In this document: in pieces, positions 7,075-15,458 of the stretch | Numbering within the stretch: the stretch's first letter is position 1 | How the letters are laid out: every line of letters begins with the position of its first letter | Assembly: GCA_902494345.1 (NCBI GenBank) | Contig: CABUSV010000017.1 | Span: 1 to 47,563, forward strand | Length of the DNA: 47,563 nt | From: an uncultured Collinsella sp. | GTDB lineage: Bacteria > Actinomycetota > Coriobacteriia > Coriobacteriales > Coriobacteriaceae | Direction: 5' to 3' | Program-made: the position numbers and the translations under genes | The notes under the pieces: generated by a model | Told to the model about the DNA's origin: nothing | Seen by the model: only the letters and a program-made list of their open reading frames with translations | The model's database searches: none

Positions 7075-8100
7075 CTACTCGCAGAGCAGCTTAGCGATCT
7101 GGACGGCGTTGGTTGCCGCGCCCTTACGGATTTGGTCGCCGCAGCACCAGAAGGTGATACCGCGCGCGGCCTCGGGGTTCGAGATGTCGCGACGCACGCG
7201 GCCGACCCAAATCAAGTCCTGGTCGGAGGTATCCATCGGCATGGGGAAGCGGTCGTGCGCATCCTCGGCAGCCATATCGTCGACCAGTTTGACGCCGGGA
7301 GCAGCAGCCAGCGCAGCACGGGCCTCCTCGACCGTAATATCGCGCTCAAACTCGAGCGTAATGCTCTCGGAGTGCGAACGCAGCACGGGCACGCGCACAC
7401 AGGTGCAGTTCACGCGCAGCTCGGGCAGATGCATGATCTTACGGCCCTCGTTCTGCAGCTTCATCTCCTCGGAGGTAAAGCCTTCCTCCTTGACACCGCC
7501 GATCTGCGGAATCAGGTTGCTCGCCAGCTGGGCGGCAAACGCGCGCGGCTCGGGAATCTCCTCGCCGCGGCCCAGGGCGGCCAGCTGAGCCTCGAGCTCG
7601 GCCATACCGGGAGCGCCGGCACCCGAAGCCGCCTGATACGTCGAGACGATCATGCGCTTCACGCTGGCGAGCTGGTGCAGCGGCCACGTGGGAACCAGGC
7701 CGATAATGGTCGCGCAGTTGGGATTGGCGATAAGGCCGTGATGCCACTTGATATCGTCGGCATTGATCTCGGGCACGACCAGCGGCACCTCGGGATCCAT
7801 GCGGAAGGCGTGGCTGTTGTCGACTACGACGGCGCCGCGCTTGACGGCCTCGGGCAGCAGCTCCTTTGCGATGTCGTCGCCGGCGGCGCCAAGCACAATA
7901 TCGCAACCCTCAAAGGCCTCGGGGCAAGCCTCTTCAATCACGATCTGCTCGCCGCGGAACTCGACGGTCTTGCCCGCAGAACGCGCGCTCGCCAGCAGCT
8001 TGAGCTTGCCAACCGGGAACTCCTGCTCGTTGAGGCACTCGAGCATCTGGGTGCCCACGGCTCCCGTCGCGCCCAAAATAGCAACCGTGTACTGTTTCAT
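7075..8100 (-). CDS. asd: Aspartate-semialdehyde dehydrogenase
   Basis: A 341-residue cytosolic enzyme that reduces L-aspartyl-4-phosphate to aspartate semialdehyde with NADPH, the second step toward lysine, threonine and methionine. The N-terminus has the Rossmann motif GATGAVG (residues 10-16). The catalytic cysteine is Cys129 in IANPNCATIIG. The RSHSESITLEFER segment carries the usual active-site Arg/His. I chose ATG 8100 because AAAGGGGGAAGC precedes it and MKQYTVAILGATG is the family start. It lies downstream of lysC on the same strand, with a hairpin between, and ends next to nested palindrome copy 1. Confidence 0.96.
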   Translation of the reverse strand: MKQYTVAILGATGAVGTQMLECLNEQEFPVGKLKLLASARSAGKTVEFRGEQIVIEEACPEAFEGCDIVLGAAGDDIAKELLPEAVKRGAVVVDNSHAFRMDPEVPLVVPEINADDIKWHHGLIANPNCATIIGLVPTWPLHQLASVKRMIVSTYQAASGAGAPGMAELEAQLAALGRGEEIPEPRAFAAQLASNLIPQIGGVKEEGFTSEEMKLQNEGRKIMHLPELRVNCTCVRVPVLRSHSESITLEFERDITVEEARAALAAAPGVKLVDDMAAEDAHDRFPMPMDTSDQDLIWVGRVRRDISNPEAARGITFWCCGDQIRKGAATNAVQIAKLLCE

Positions 8101-8174
8101 GCTTCCCCCTTTAAAGGTTTTGGCTTTTGCCCGCACGACGAGCAGGCCGATTATTGTTGCCAGTGTATACAAGA

Positions 8175-8201
8175 ACGGGGCGGACACAAAACCCGCCCCG
8201 T
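8175..8201 (-). terminator. Hairpin between lysC and asd
   Basis: ACGGGGCGG (8175-8183) and CCGCCCCGT (8193-8201) form a 9-bp stem. Read leftward it is followed by TCTTGT, a poor T-run, so it may only attenuate or protect the transcript between lysC and asd. Confidence 0.5.
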
Positions 8202-8231
8202 CGAGATGAAACCGAAACGAAACGCCCCGCC

Positions 8232-8261
8232 GTAGATTTATGAGACATGTCCCAAAAACAT
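8232..8261. repeat. Partial copy of the GTAGATTT hairpin family
   Basis: GTAGATTT followed by CATGTCCCAAAAA matches one arm of the 102-bp element at 26271-26372 apart from a short internal difference. The complementary arm is missing here. Confidence 0.55.
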
Positions 8262-8275
8262 CACCGGGATGTCAA

Positions 8276-9664
8276 CTATTTGTGGAGCGCGGCCAGGGCG
8301 GGATCGACCGGCGCGGAAGCCTCCAGGTCGGAGACCTTCACAATGCCGTTCTCGTCGGAGAAGGCACGGTAAATGGTCTGAATCGCCAGATCGAAGTCTT
8401 TCTCCTCCACGCCGATGATGATGTTGATCTCGTCGCAGCTCTGCGAAATCATACGCACGCTCACGCCGGCCTGGCCAAGCATGCCAAACAGATGGCCCGA
8501 GATACCCGCGCGGCCGCGCAGGTTGCGGCCAACGGTAGCGATAAGCGCCAAGCCCTCGACAACCTCGATCTCGAGTGGCTCGACCTCCTGCTGAATGTCG
8601 CCCACGAGCGAGTACAGCGAGTCGTGCACGTCCTGCTCCTGCACTACGGCGCCAAAGCGGTCCACACCAGTGGGCATGTGCTCGACGGAAACGTCATAGC
8701 GCTCGAAGACCGAAAGCGCACGGCGCATAAAGCCAACACGGGGCTTGGTGCGGTCGCGAGCCACGTTGATGGCGACAAAACCGCGCTTGCCGGTCACGCC
8801 GGTAATGATGGGCTCGGCCTCACCCTCGTCAGCCGTCTCGCTAATGATGGTGCCGGGGTCCTGCGGCGCATTGGTATTCTTGATGACCAGCGGAATACCC
8901 GCCTCACGCACGGGAAACACGGCCTCCTCGTGCAGGACGCTTGCGCCCATGTACGAAAGCTCGCGCAGCTCCTCGTAGGTAACGCGCGCAATGGGCTGAG
9001 CCTCGGGAACAATACGCGGATCGGCAGAATAGAAGCCCGAGACGTCGGTCCAGTTCTCGTACAGGTCGGCGCCCAGGCACTTGGCAAGGATCGAGCCCGA
9101 GATATCGCCGCCGCCACGGTCGAGCAGCTTGATCTGGCCCTCTCGCGTCGCGCCGTAGAAACCGGGCATAACAAAGCCGCCCTGCTGACCGTACTCCTGC
9201 ACCAGCTCGGAGGTGCGGTTCATGCTGAGCGTACCGTCGTGATGGAACGCTACGACCGTCGCGGCGTCCAAGAACGGCAGGCCCAGGTACTCGGCCATCA
9301 GGCGGGCGGTAAAGTACTCGCCACGGCTTACAAGCTCCTCGGTGGAGTAGCCGCCCGAGCGGGCGCGCTCGGCAAAGGCTGCGAACTCCTCGCGGATGGG
9401 ATAGGCGAGCTCCAGCTCGTCAGCGATATCAAAATAGCGCTGACCAATGTCCTCGAGCAGCTCCTCACACGACACGTGATACTTAACGTGCGCGTTAACC
9501 AGGTAGAGCAGGTCGGTCACCTTGGTGTCGCCCTTAAAGCGGCGACCGCAGGCGGAAACCACCACAAAACGGCGGGCAGGGTCGGCATCGACGATGGCCT
9601 TGATCTTCTTGAAGTGTTCGGCGTCGGCGACCGACGAGCCGCCAAACTTGGCAATTTTTATCAT
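8276..9664 (-). CDS. lysC: Aspartate kinase
   Basis: A 462-residue kinase that phosphorylates L-aspartate, the entry step of the aspartate pathway. KFGGSSVAD (residues 6-14) is the family signature. RGGGDISGSILAKCL and the ENWTDVSGFYSADPR substrate loop lie mid-protein. The C-terminal third holds two ACT domains (around GFVAINVARDR and ALIATVGRNLRG), the usual site of lysine or threonine feedback. The length and single chain resemble the monofunctional LysC type rather than alpha/beta-split actinobacterial enzymes. Its start lies 103 bp from that of divergent thrC, so the two promoters share a small region. No lysine riboswitch fits in that space. Confidence 0.95.
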   Translation of the reverse strand: MIKIAKFGGSSVADAEHFKKIKAIVDADPARRFVVVSACGRRFKGDTKVTDLLYLVNAHVKYHVSCEELLEDIGQRYFDIADELELAYPIREEFAAFAERARSGGYSTEELVSRGEYFTARLMAEYLGLPFLDAATVVAFHHDGTLSMNRTSELVQEYGQQGGFVMPGFYGATREGQIKLLDRGGGDISGSILAKCLGADLYENWTDVSGFYSADPRIVPEAQPIARVTYEELRELSYMGASVLHEEAVFPVREAGIPLVIKNTNAPQDPGTIISETADEGEAEPIITGVTGKRGFVAINVARDRTKPRVGFMRRALSVFERYDVSVEHMPTGVDRFGAVVQEQDVHDSLYSLVGDIQQEVEPLEIEVVEGLALIATVGRNLRGRAGISGHLFGMLGQAGVSVRMISQSCDEINIIIGVEEKDFDLAIQTIYRAFSDENGIVKVSDLEASAPVDPALAALHK

Positions 9665-9767
9665 GGCGTGGAGGTTACCTTTCTAAAAGCCTCTGCAAAC
9701 CTGTTTTGCGTGCTCTGATACCATGGGTTCACCGATTGGGACCAAGGCATCCGAGGAGCAGTGTTAT

Positions 9768-11285
9768 ATGGGAACTTATCATAGTACACGAGGACGCACT
9801 TTATCGTGCTCAAGTAAGGTGGCAATCCGTACCGGCATCGCTCCCGACGGGGGTTTGTTTGTCTCGGACGAGCTGGGCATCCAACAGGTCGATATCAGCT
9901 CGCTTGCAGATAAATCGTACTTTGAAATCGCTCAAGATGTGTTGGGAATGTTACTGAACGATTACACGGACGAAGAAATTTCGGCCTGTGTGAATGAGGC
10001 TTACCGCGGTACGTTTGCAAGCGATGAGGTCACGCCGCTCGTCAAACTCGACGCAGCGCCGGGCACCGACGCTCCTCAAACCTATGTGATGGAGCTCTTT
10101 GGCGGTCCCACGAGCGCCTTTAAGGATGTCGCCTTGCAGATGCTCCCCCGCCTCATGGCCCGCACCTCCGCCAAGGACGGCGGCGCTGAGCGCATCATGA
10201 TCGTCACCGCCACGTCGGGCGACACGGGCAAGGCAGCACTCGCCGGCTTTGCCGACGCCCCGGGCACGGGCATCACCGTCTTTTATCCCGAAGGCAAGGT
10301 CAGCCGCGTGCAGAATCTGCAGATGTCCACACAGGAGGGCGACAACGTCGCCGTCTGCGGCATCCGCGGCAACTTTGACGACGCCCAGAGCGCCGTCAAG
10401 CGCATCTTTGCCGATAAGGAGCTTGCCGAGCGCTTGGAGGCCACCGGCACCGTGCTTTCGAGTGCCAACTCCATCAACGTCGGCCGCCTGGTGCCGCAGG
10501 TCGTCTACTACTTTGCCGCCTATGCGCAGCTGCTACGCGCCAGCGCCATCGAGGCAGGCGACGCCGTGGAGTTCTGCGTGCCGACCGGCAACTTTGGTGA
10601 TATCCTGGCCGGCTACTATGCCAAGCGCATGGGCCTGCCCGTCGCTAAGCTCATCGTTGCGAGCGACAAGAACAACGTGCTGGCCGACTTCCTGACCACC
10701 GGCGTCTACGACCGCAACCGTCCGTTCTTCACGACCATCTCGCCGTCGATGGACATCCTCATCAGCTCAAACCTGGAGCGCATGCTGTACTTCCTGTCCG
10801 ATGGCGACTGCGAGCTCGTTGCCGGCCTTATGGAGCAACTGACACAGACTGGTCGCTACGAGGTTCCCACCGACCTGCTGGCAAAGATTCAGAGCGTCTT
10901 TGGCTGCGGCTGGGCCAGCGAGGACGAGGTCCGCGCTGCCATCAAGAGCTGCTGGGATGCGAACGGTTACGTAATCGATCCGCACACCGCTTGCGGCTAT
11001 CACGTCTTTGAAAAGGTCGCTCCCGCCGAGGGAGCCAAGGCCCGCGTGCTGCTTTCGACCGCCAGCCCCTACAAGTTCCCGCGCGCCTGCTGCGACGCCC
11101 TGGGACTCAACGTTCCCGAGGACGACTTTGAGGCCATGCACGTGCTCGAGCAGGCAACCAACACGGTCGCCCCGGCACAGATCGCCGAGCTCGAGTCCAA
11201 GCCCGTCCGCTTCGAAGACGTCTGCGACGTCGATGAGATGGCCAGCTACGTAGAGCAGGCTGCAAAAAAGATAGCAACCAACTAA
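9768..11285 (+). CDS. thrC: Threonine synthase
   Basis: A 505-residue pyridoxal-phosphate enzyme that converts O-phosphohomoserine to L-threonine. The PLP lysine is Lys119 in FGGPTSAFKDVALQ. VTATSGDTGKAALAGF is the phosphate-binding loop and CVPTGNFGDILAGYYAKRMGL follows. The N-terminal YHSTRG motif matches the family start, which supports ATG 9768 with GAGGAG ten bases upstream, rather than an in-frame ATG 45 bp earlier. It is the first gene of a rightward thrC-thrB pair and is followed by a GAAA-looped terminator and a nested palindrome before thrB. Confidence 0.96.
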   Translation: MGTYHSTRGRTLSCSSKVAIRTGIAPDGGLFVSDELGIQQVDISSLADKSYFEIAQDVLGMLLNDYTDEEISACVNEAYRGTFASDEVTPLVKLDAAPGTDAPQTYVMELFGGPTSAFKDVALQMLPRLMARTSAKDGGAERIMIVTATSGDTGKAALAGFADAPGTGITVFYPEGKVSRVQNLQMSTQEGDNVAVCGIRGNFDDAQSAVKRIFADKELAERLEATGTVLSSANSINVGRLVPQVVYYFAAYAQLLRASAIEAGDAVEFCVPTGNFGDILAGYYAKRMGLPVAKLIVASDKNNVLADFLTTGVYDRNRPFFTTISPSMDILISSNLERMLYFLSDGDCELVAGLMEQLTQTGRYEVPTDLLAKIQSVFGCGWASEDEVRAAIKSCWDANGYVIDPHTACGYHVFEKVAPAEGAKARVLLSTASPYKFPRACCDALGLNVPEDDFEAMHVLEQATNTVAPAQIAELESKPVRFEDVCDVDEMASYVEQAAKKIATN

Positions 11286-11297
11286 ACCCCTTATTAA

Positions 11298-11317
11298 GCG
11301 CCGGCGAAAGCCGGCGC
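11298..11317 (+). terminator. Hairpin after thrC
   Basis: GCGCCGGC, GAAA tetraloop, GCCGGCGC, then ACCTTCTTCC. The stem is perfect at 8 bp but the T-tract is interrupted, so termination is likely partial. Confidence 0.6.
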
Positions 11318-11364
11318 ACCTTCTTCCATCAGATAACCCCCGGGATGATGACGAACGTGCACAG

Positions 11365-11474
11365 CGTGCCTGGCTGTTTAGTTCGTCGCGAGTTCCGCAC
11401 GCAAAGGAAAGCACTTAATGTGCTTTCCGTCTTGCGCAGGACTGCCCGAGCAGCGAACTAAACAGCCAGGCACG
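11365..11474. repeat. Nested palindrome, divergent core, copy 2
   Basis: Perfect 21-bp outer arms (CGTGCCTGGCTGTTTAG at 11365 and its complement ending 11474) surround AGTTCCGCAC, an inner stem CGCAA/TTGCG plus GGAAAGCAC/GTGCTTTCC with a small bulge, and GCGCAGGACTG. The core positions TTCCGCA and AGGAC agree with the other copies. It ends one base before the thrB ribosome site (CAGGAGGA), so it sits inside the thrC-thrB intercistronic mRNA. Confidence 0.75.
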
Positions 11475-11488
11475 CCAGGAGGACCCAC

Positions 11489-12370
11489 ATGATCAAGATC
11501 ACCGTCCCAGCAACAAGCGCAAACCTAGGCATCGGCTACGACACCCTCGGCATGGCCGTCAGCCTCTACTCGCACTTCACCTTCGAGCGCTCCGATAAGC
11601 TCACCATCACCGGATGCCCCGAGGAATTCCAAAACGAGAACAACCTGGTCTACGTGAGCTTTGTCGATGCACTGGCCGCATGGGGCGAGCCGGCCTTCCC
11701 CGTCGCCATCGACATTCAGACCGATGTGCCCGTCGCCCGCGGCCTGGGTTCCAGCTCCACCTGCGTCGTCGCTGGCATTATGGCTGCCGCCGCGCTGACA
11801 GGCCACACCGTCGACCGCGCCGAGCTCGTCCGCATCGCCACCGAGGTCGAGGGCCATCCCGATAACGTCGCCCCCGCTATCCTGGGCGGCGCCGTCTGCT
11901 CCTTTACGCCGACCGATTCGCTCCCCCAGTGTCTGCGCTACGAGGTAAGCGACAAGCTTCGTTTTATTACTGTGATTCCACCCTACGAGGTGCATACGAG
12001 CGAGGCGCGCAAGGTTGTGCCGCAGGAGATTCCACTCTCCACCGCCGTGTGGCAGATGGGCCGCATCGCCGGCATGACGCGCGGCTTGGAGGCTGGTGAC
12101 CTGGACCTGATTGCCGCCGCCAACGACGACCGCATCCAGGAGCCCTATCGCCGCCGCCTCATCCCCGACTACAACGCCGTGCGCGACACCTGCCTTAACG
12201 GCGGTGCCAAGACCATCTGGATCAGCGGTTCGGGCTCGACCCTCATGGCTGTGACCGACGATACCATCGTGGCAAAGTTCCTGCAGGTCAAGCTGCGTGA
12301 GCAGTTCCCCAAGTGCGACACGCACATTCTGACGTGCGACACCGAGGGCGCTCAAATCGAGTACCTGTAG
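11489..12370 (+). CDS. thrB: Homoserine kinase
   Basis: A 293-residue GHMP kinase that makes O-phosphohomoserine, the substrate of ThrC. The N-terminal VPATSANLGIGYDTLG is the homoserine-kinase form. The ATP-binding GHMP loop is PVARGLGSSSTCVVAG (residues 81-96), and the C-terminal WISGSGSTLMAV is motif 3. ATG 11489 follows AGGAGGA with good spacing. No homoserine dehydrogenase gene is present in the window, so the link between Asd and ThrB is encoded elsewhere. Confidence 0.96.
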   Translation: MIKITVPATSANLGIGYDTLGMAVSLYSHFTFERSDKLTITGCPEEFQNENNLVYVSFVDALAAWGEPAFPVAIDIQTDVPVARGLGSSSTCVVAGIMAAAALTGHTVDRAELVRIATEVEGHPDNVAPAILGGAVCSFTPTDSLPQCLRYEVSDKLRFITVIPPYEVHTSEARKVVPQEIPLSTAVWQMGRIAGMTRGLEAGDLDLIAAANDDRIQEPYRRRLIPDYNAVRDTCLNGGAKTIWISGSGSTLMAVTDDTIVAKFLQVKLREQFPKCDTHILTCDTEGAQIEYL

Positions 12371-12396
12371 GCATCGCCGGTCGACCCCACCGAGCC

Positions 12397-12515
12397 GCCC
12401 AAGGGCATCCCCTTAAAAACGTCCTCGCACTTGAGGCCCGCTTATCCTGCTCCTTCGGAGCCGTGGATAAGCGGGCCTCGTGCTGCGGAATGTTTTTAAG
12501 GGGATGCCCTTGGGC
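12397..12515 (-). repeat. Nested palindrome, copy 3 (inverted)
   Basis: Perfect 24-bp outer arms (starting GCCCAAGGGCATCC at 12397, ending 12515). Read on the minus strand the inside is ACATTCCGCAGCACGAGG, a stem ending GGATAAG, loop GCTCCGAAGGAGC, the return stem with an AA bulge, and GTGCGAGGACG. The loop is the same as in copy 1. It lies between thrB and the convergent engB. Confidence 0.8.
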
Positions 12516-12627
12516 GCCCTACAACAACATTGCCGGCGATGTCTACAGGGACCCACGCTTTGAAAGGGCGCCGGGCTGATAGTTTTGTTTTTTATTGATA
12601 GGGGCTCTTGCTAGGCTGGAGCCCTTA

Positions 12628-13218
12628 CTAGAGGCAGGCCTCGGCGATGCGGCGCTTGAGTTCGTCGATGCCGGTGCCGGTTTGGGAGCTTGTAATGATT
12701 ACGTTCTCGGCCGGGACGTTGAGCTGCTTTTTGATGGCTGCTGCTTGGCGGGCCTGCTGGGTGCGGCTGAGTTTGTCGGCCTTGGTGAGGCAGACGATAA
12801 AGTTGAACTCGTTGCCCTGCAGGTAGTCGATCATGTCATGGTCGAGTTTACTGGGGTCGTGACGAATGTCCACCAGTGAGACGACCAAGTTAAAGCTGCG
12901 CTCGGAGTCGAAAAAGTCGCCGATAAGCTCGGCCCAGCGGTCGCGCTCGGCCTTGGAGCGACGGGCGAAACCGTAACCCGGCAGGTCCACGAAATGCACG
13001 TCATCGGCCTCAAAGAAGTTGATGTTGCTCGTCTTGCCCGGCGTACTCGAAACCTTCACCAGGTTCTTGCGGCCAAAGAGCTTGTTCATGATGGACGACT
13101 TGCCCACGTTGGAGCGGCCGACAAAGCTCACCTCGGGGCAGGTGGACTCGGGGATCTGCGAAACCTTGCCGTAGCTGGCGACGAACTTGGCAAGCTGATA
13201 GTTAATGGAATCGGCCAT
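12628..13218 (-). CDS. engB: Ribosome-biogenesis GTPase YsxC/EngB
   Basis: A 196-residue TrmE-Era-EngA-type GTPase needed for 50S subunit assembly in many bacteria. G1 is GRSNVGKSS, G2 lies in SSTPGKTSNINFF, G3 is DLPGYGFA, G4 is LTKADKL and G5 is in IITSSQTGTG. The start is ATG 13218, five bases after AGGAG; a GTG two codons earlier is less likely. It lies 38 bp behind mtnN on the same strand, so the two are probably co-transcribed. Confidence 0.95.
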   Translation of the reverse strand: MADSINYQLAKFVASYGKVSQIPESTCPEVSFVGRSNVGKSSIMNKLFGRKNLVKVSSTPGKTSNINFFEADDVHFVDLPGYGFARRSKAERDRWAELIGDFFDSERSFNLVVSLVDIRHDPSKLDHDMIDYLQGNEFNFIVCLTKADKLSRTQQARQAAAIKKQLNVPAENVIITSSQTGTGIDELKRRIAEACL

Positions 13219-13256
13219 GGACACTCCTTGGTCGTAGGTTCTTACAAATAGACGCG

Positions 13257-13997
13257 CTATTGCGCAGCGGCAATGCGGCGGACGATATCGAGCGTGATGT
13301 CACTTGCGACACGCGCGTACTCGAACAGATCGAACTCGCGCTCGCAAATTGCATCGTACGCCTCGTCACAATTATCGCTGATAGCGCGCAACACCAGGCA
13401 ATCGACACCATTTTTGGTTGCGACATGGGCAATTGCCGCGCCCTCCATGCCGACACAATCGGCATGCGTCGCCTCGATAGCGTCGTTGCGCATGGTGGCG
13501 CCCGTCACAAAGCGGTTACCTGTGGCAATCGTGCCGACCAGGAACTGCTTGGTGCCCTCATTCGAAGCGACTGCATTTGTCGAAGCGTCAACAAACCCAC
13601 GCTCAGCAAGCACTTCGGCGGCAATATCGACCAGCGCGGGCGTCGAGCCAAACTCCTCGAGCCCCGGTGCGGACTCGGCGATAAGCGCGGTATCGGTATC
13701 CAGATAGCGTAGGCGTTTGCCAATGACCACGTCGTCGATATGGAGCTTGGGGTTCAAACCGCCCGCAATGCCCGAAAACACAACAGCCTGCGGAGCATAC
13801 TTGCTAATGAGGTGCTGTGTTGCAGCGGCGGCGTTCACCGTGCCCATGCCCGCCGTTGTGGCGACAACTGTCAGGCCGTCGAGCTCACCGCTCACAACGG
13901 TCAAGCCTGCCTCCCGTGCCTCGCAAACGTCGCTCAGCTCTTCCTTAATCTGCATGATCTCTTTTTCGAGCGCACCGATAATCGCAATGGTAGCCAT
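13257..13997 (-). CDS. mtnN: 5'-methylthioadenosine/S-adenosylhomocysteine nucleosidase
   Basis: A 246-residue purine nucleosidase that splits adenine from MTA and SAH, recycling methyl-cycle and quorum-signal by-products. MATIAIIGALEKEI, VVFSGIAGGLNP and VGMEGAAIAHVA are family motifs. The catalytic aspartate lies in LRAISDNCDE. ATG 13997 follows GGGGAA; the TTG four codons upstream has no better site. Order and spacing suggest an mtnN-engB operon. Confidence 0.94.
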   Translation of the reverse strand: MATIAIIGALEKEIMQIKEELSDVCEAREAGLTVVSGELDGLTVVATTAGMGTVNAAAATQHLISKYAPQAVVFSGIAGGLNPKLHIDDVVIGKRLRYLDTDTALIAESAPGLEEFGSTPALVDIAAEVLAERGFVDASTNAVASNEGTKQFLVGTIATGNRFVTGATMRNDAIEATHADCVGMEGAAIAHVATKNGVDCLVLRAISDNCDEAYDAICEREFDLFEYARVASDITLDIVRRIAAAQ

Positions 13998-14075
13998 GCC
14001 ATTCCCCAAACCTATTCGAAATTCTCAACCACGGTATGGTACCAGCATTTTGTTTGACCTCGTCAAACGAACACG

Positions 14076-15194
14076 CTAAGCCAGTGCAGCTCGCGTATCA
14101 AACAGAGCCTTTGCAATCGCGGCCGTAACCTCACTCGAGCGGTCGCTCCACGGCATCGATGTCATGATACCCATGACATAGGTACAGCCATCGATGTCGA
14201 TAAGGCCCGCATCGCATGTCGAGTAGTAACCATCCTCGCTAATCCAGCCTGCCTTGTTGCGCACCAAAACCTGCTCGTCCGCAATGCCATCGCGAATAAA
14301 CGAGCGCGATGTTGATGCCAGAAGGCCCGACAACCACTGTGAAGTCTCGGTATCCATGCTCAGATACTCGCTCATCTCACGCCATAACCTCGCAGAAGTG
14401 CGCGGGCAGTAGGTCGGAAAATCACTCATCGGATTCAGTGCCGTTTCGTCATCAACACCCAGATTGGCAATCCAATCCTCATAGCCATCATGGTCAAACG
14501 CCGCGCGTAACGCGATAAACGAATCGTTGTCCGAGTTGACGACCGCGGCCTCGATAAGGTCACGCACTGTCTGCCAGCCCATGCTGTAACCACCATACGT
14601 GGCTAAAGGCCAATCGAGCGACACCTGCCCCGATTCGACCAACATCTCGCAAATATAGAGTGCATACAGCGCCTTATAACTGCTCGCTCCATACACCTCA
14701 ACATCGGCGTTATACGTCACGCCCCTACCACTCGATAGGTCGTAGAACACTACACCCACGTCGCCCAGCTCCTGCGCCCGACACAGGGCATCCTGGAGCG
14801 AGGCAAGGCTCTCATCCTCCAAGGCAGGAGTCTTGTTATCCACCAACGAGAAGGTCCGAACGGTATCACCCGAAGGGATATCGTTGAAGTCCGCCTTCGA
14901 AAGTCTCGTCTTGAGATCTGCCGTCGACAGAGCTTGATCTGCCGACGCTTTGGACTTTGAAACCTTCTCGTTTTGCAGCTGTACCGTTGACGCATCTGGG
15001 CGCCCCGTTCGCTCCGAGGCGTAGGTTTTAACGGTAATTCCGAGGATAATAACCGCCGACGTTAGCATCCCAATAGCGGCAATCTTCCTCACGCGGATGC
15101 GAGCGCCGGCAAGGCCACGCGAAGACGTGCCCTTCGTCTTATATCTGCTGCCATGCTGCGGCACATACTCGTCCCGCGATGCGATGTTTCGCAC
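14076..15194 (-). CDS. Membrane-anchored class A beta-lactamase-like serine hydrolase
   Basis: About 372 residues with a basic N-terminal tail, one membrane helix (IAAIGMLTSAVIILGITV) and an extracellular penicillin-recognising fold. The SxxK nucleophile motif is GASSYKALYALY, the SDN motif is VNSDNDSF and the KTG box is replaced by NKAGW. There is no obvious Glu166 omega-loop motif, so it may be a peptidoglycan-active or uncharacterised hydrolase rather than a resistance enzyme. I chose GTG 15194, which has AGGAG five bases away; an ATG at 15233 lacks such a site. It precedes mtnN on the same strand with a 78-bp gap. Confidence 0.8.
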   Translation of the reverse strand: MRNIASRDEYVPQHGSRYKTKGTSSRGLAGARIRVRKIAAIGMLTSAVIILGITVKTYASERTGRPDASTVQLQNEKVSKSKASADQALSTADLKTRLSKADFNDIPSGDTVRTFSLVDNKTPALEDESLASLQDALCRAQELGDVGVVFYDLSSGRGVTYNADVEVYGASSYKALYALYICEMLVESGQVSLDWPLATYGGYSMGWQTVRDLIEAAVVNSDNDSFIALRAAFDHDGYEDWIANLGVDDETALNPMSDFPTYCPRTSARLWREMSEYLSMDTETSQWLSGLLASTSRSFIRDGIADEQVLVRNKAGWISEDGYYSTCDAGLIDIDGCTYVMGIMTSMPWSDRSSEVTAAIAKALFDTRAALA

Positions 15195-15397
15195 GTGGTC
15201 TCCTGACTGCCACCGTTTATATACGAGCAGCATGATACCGAGCAGGCATTTCTTTCCAAAGATATTCAGCGGCGTTTAAGGTGTCTTTAAAGAAACCACA
15301 AGCGTATTTATCCAAATGGCACGATTCTGTTGCGCATCTCACCGCAACCCAGAGAGCAGTCTTTTAAGGACGGGGCTCTTTAGCAATCAACTAGGTG

Positions 15398-15442
15398 CCC
15401 AGGGGCACTCATTTAAGTCTGTCCCCAATGAGTGCCCTTGGG
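15398..15442. repeat. REP-like hairpin of the TCATTGGGGAC type
   Basis: Arms of 16 bp with one mismatch, starting CCCAGGGGCACTCATT, enclose a loop with GTCTGTCCCC. On the minus strand it reads CACTCATTGGGGACAGAC, sharing TCATTGGGGAC with the 58-bp hairpins at 32935 and 47359. It sits downstream of pflA, 16 bp past its stop. Confidence 0.65.
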
Positions 15443-15458
15443 GAACGAAAATGGCACG

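Noticed and set aside
9665..9767. Lysine riboswitch or threonine attenuator between lysC and thrC
   Set aside because: About 100 bp shared by two divergent starts leaves no room for the lysine aptamer, and there is no Thr/Ile-rich leader peptide.
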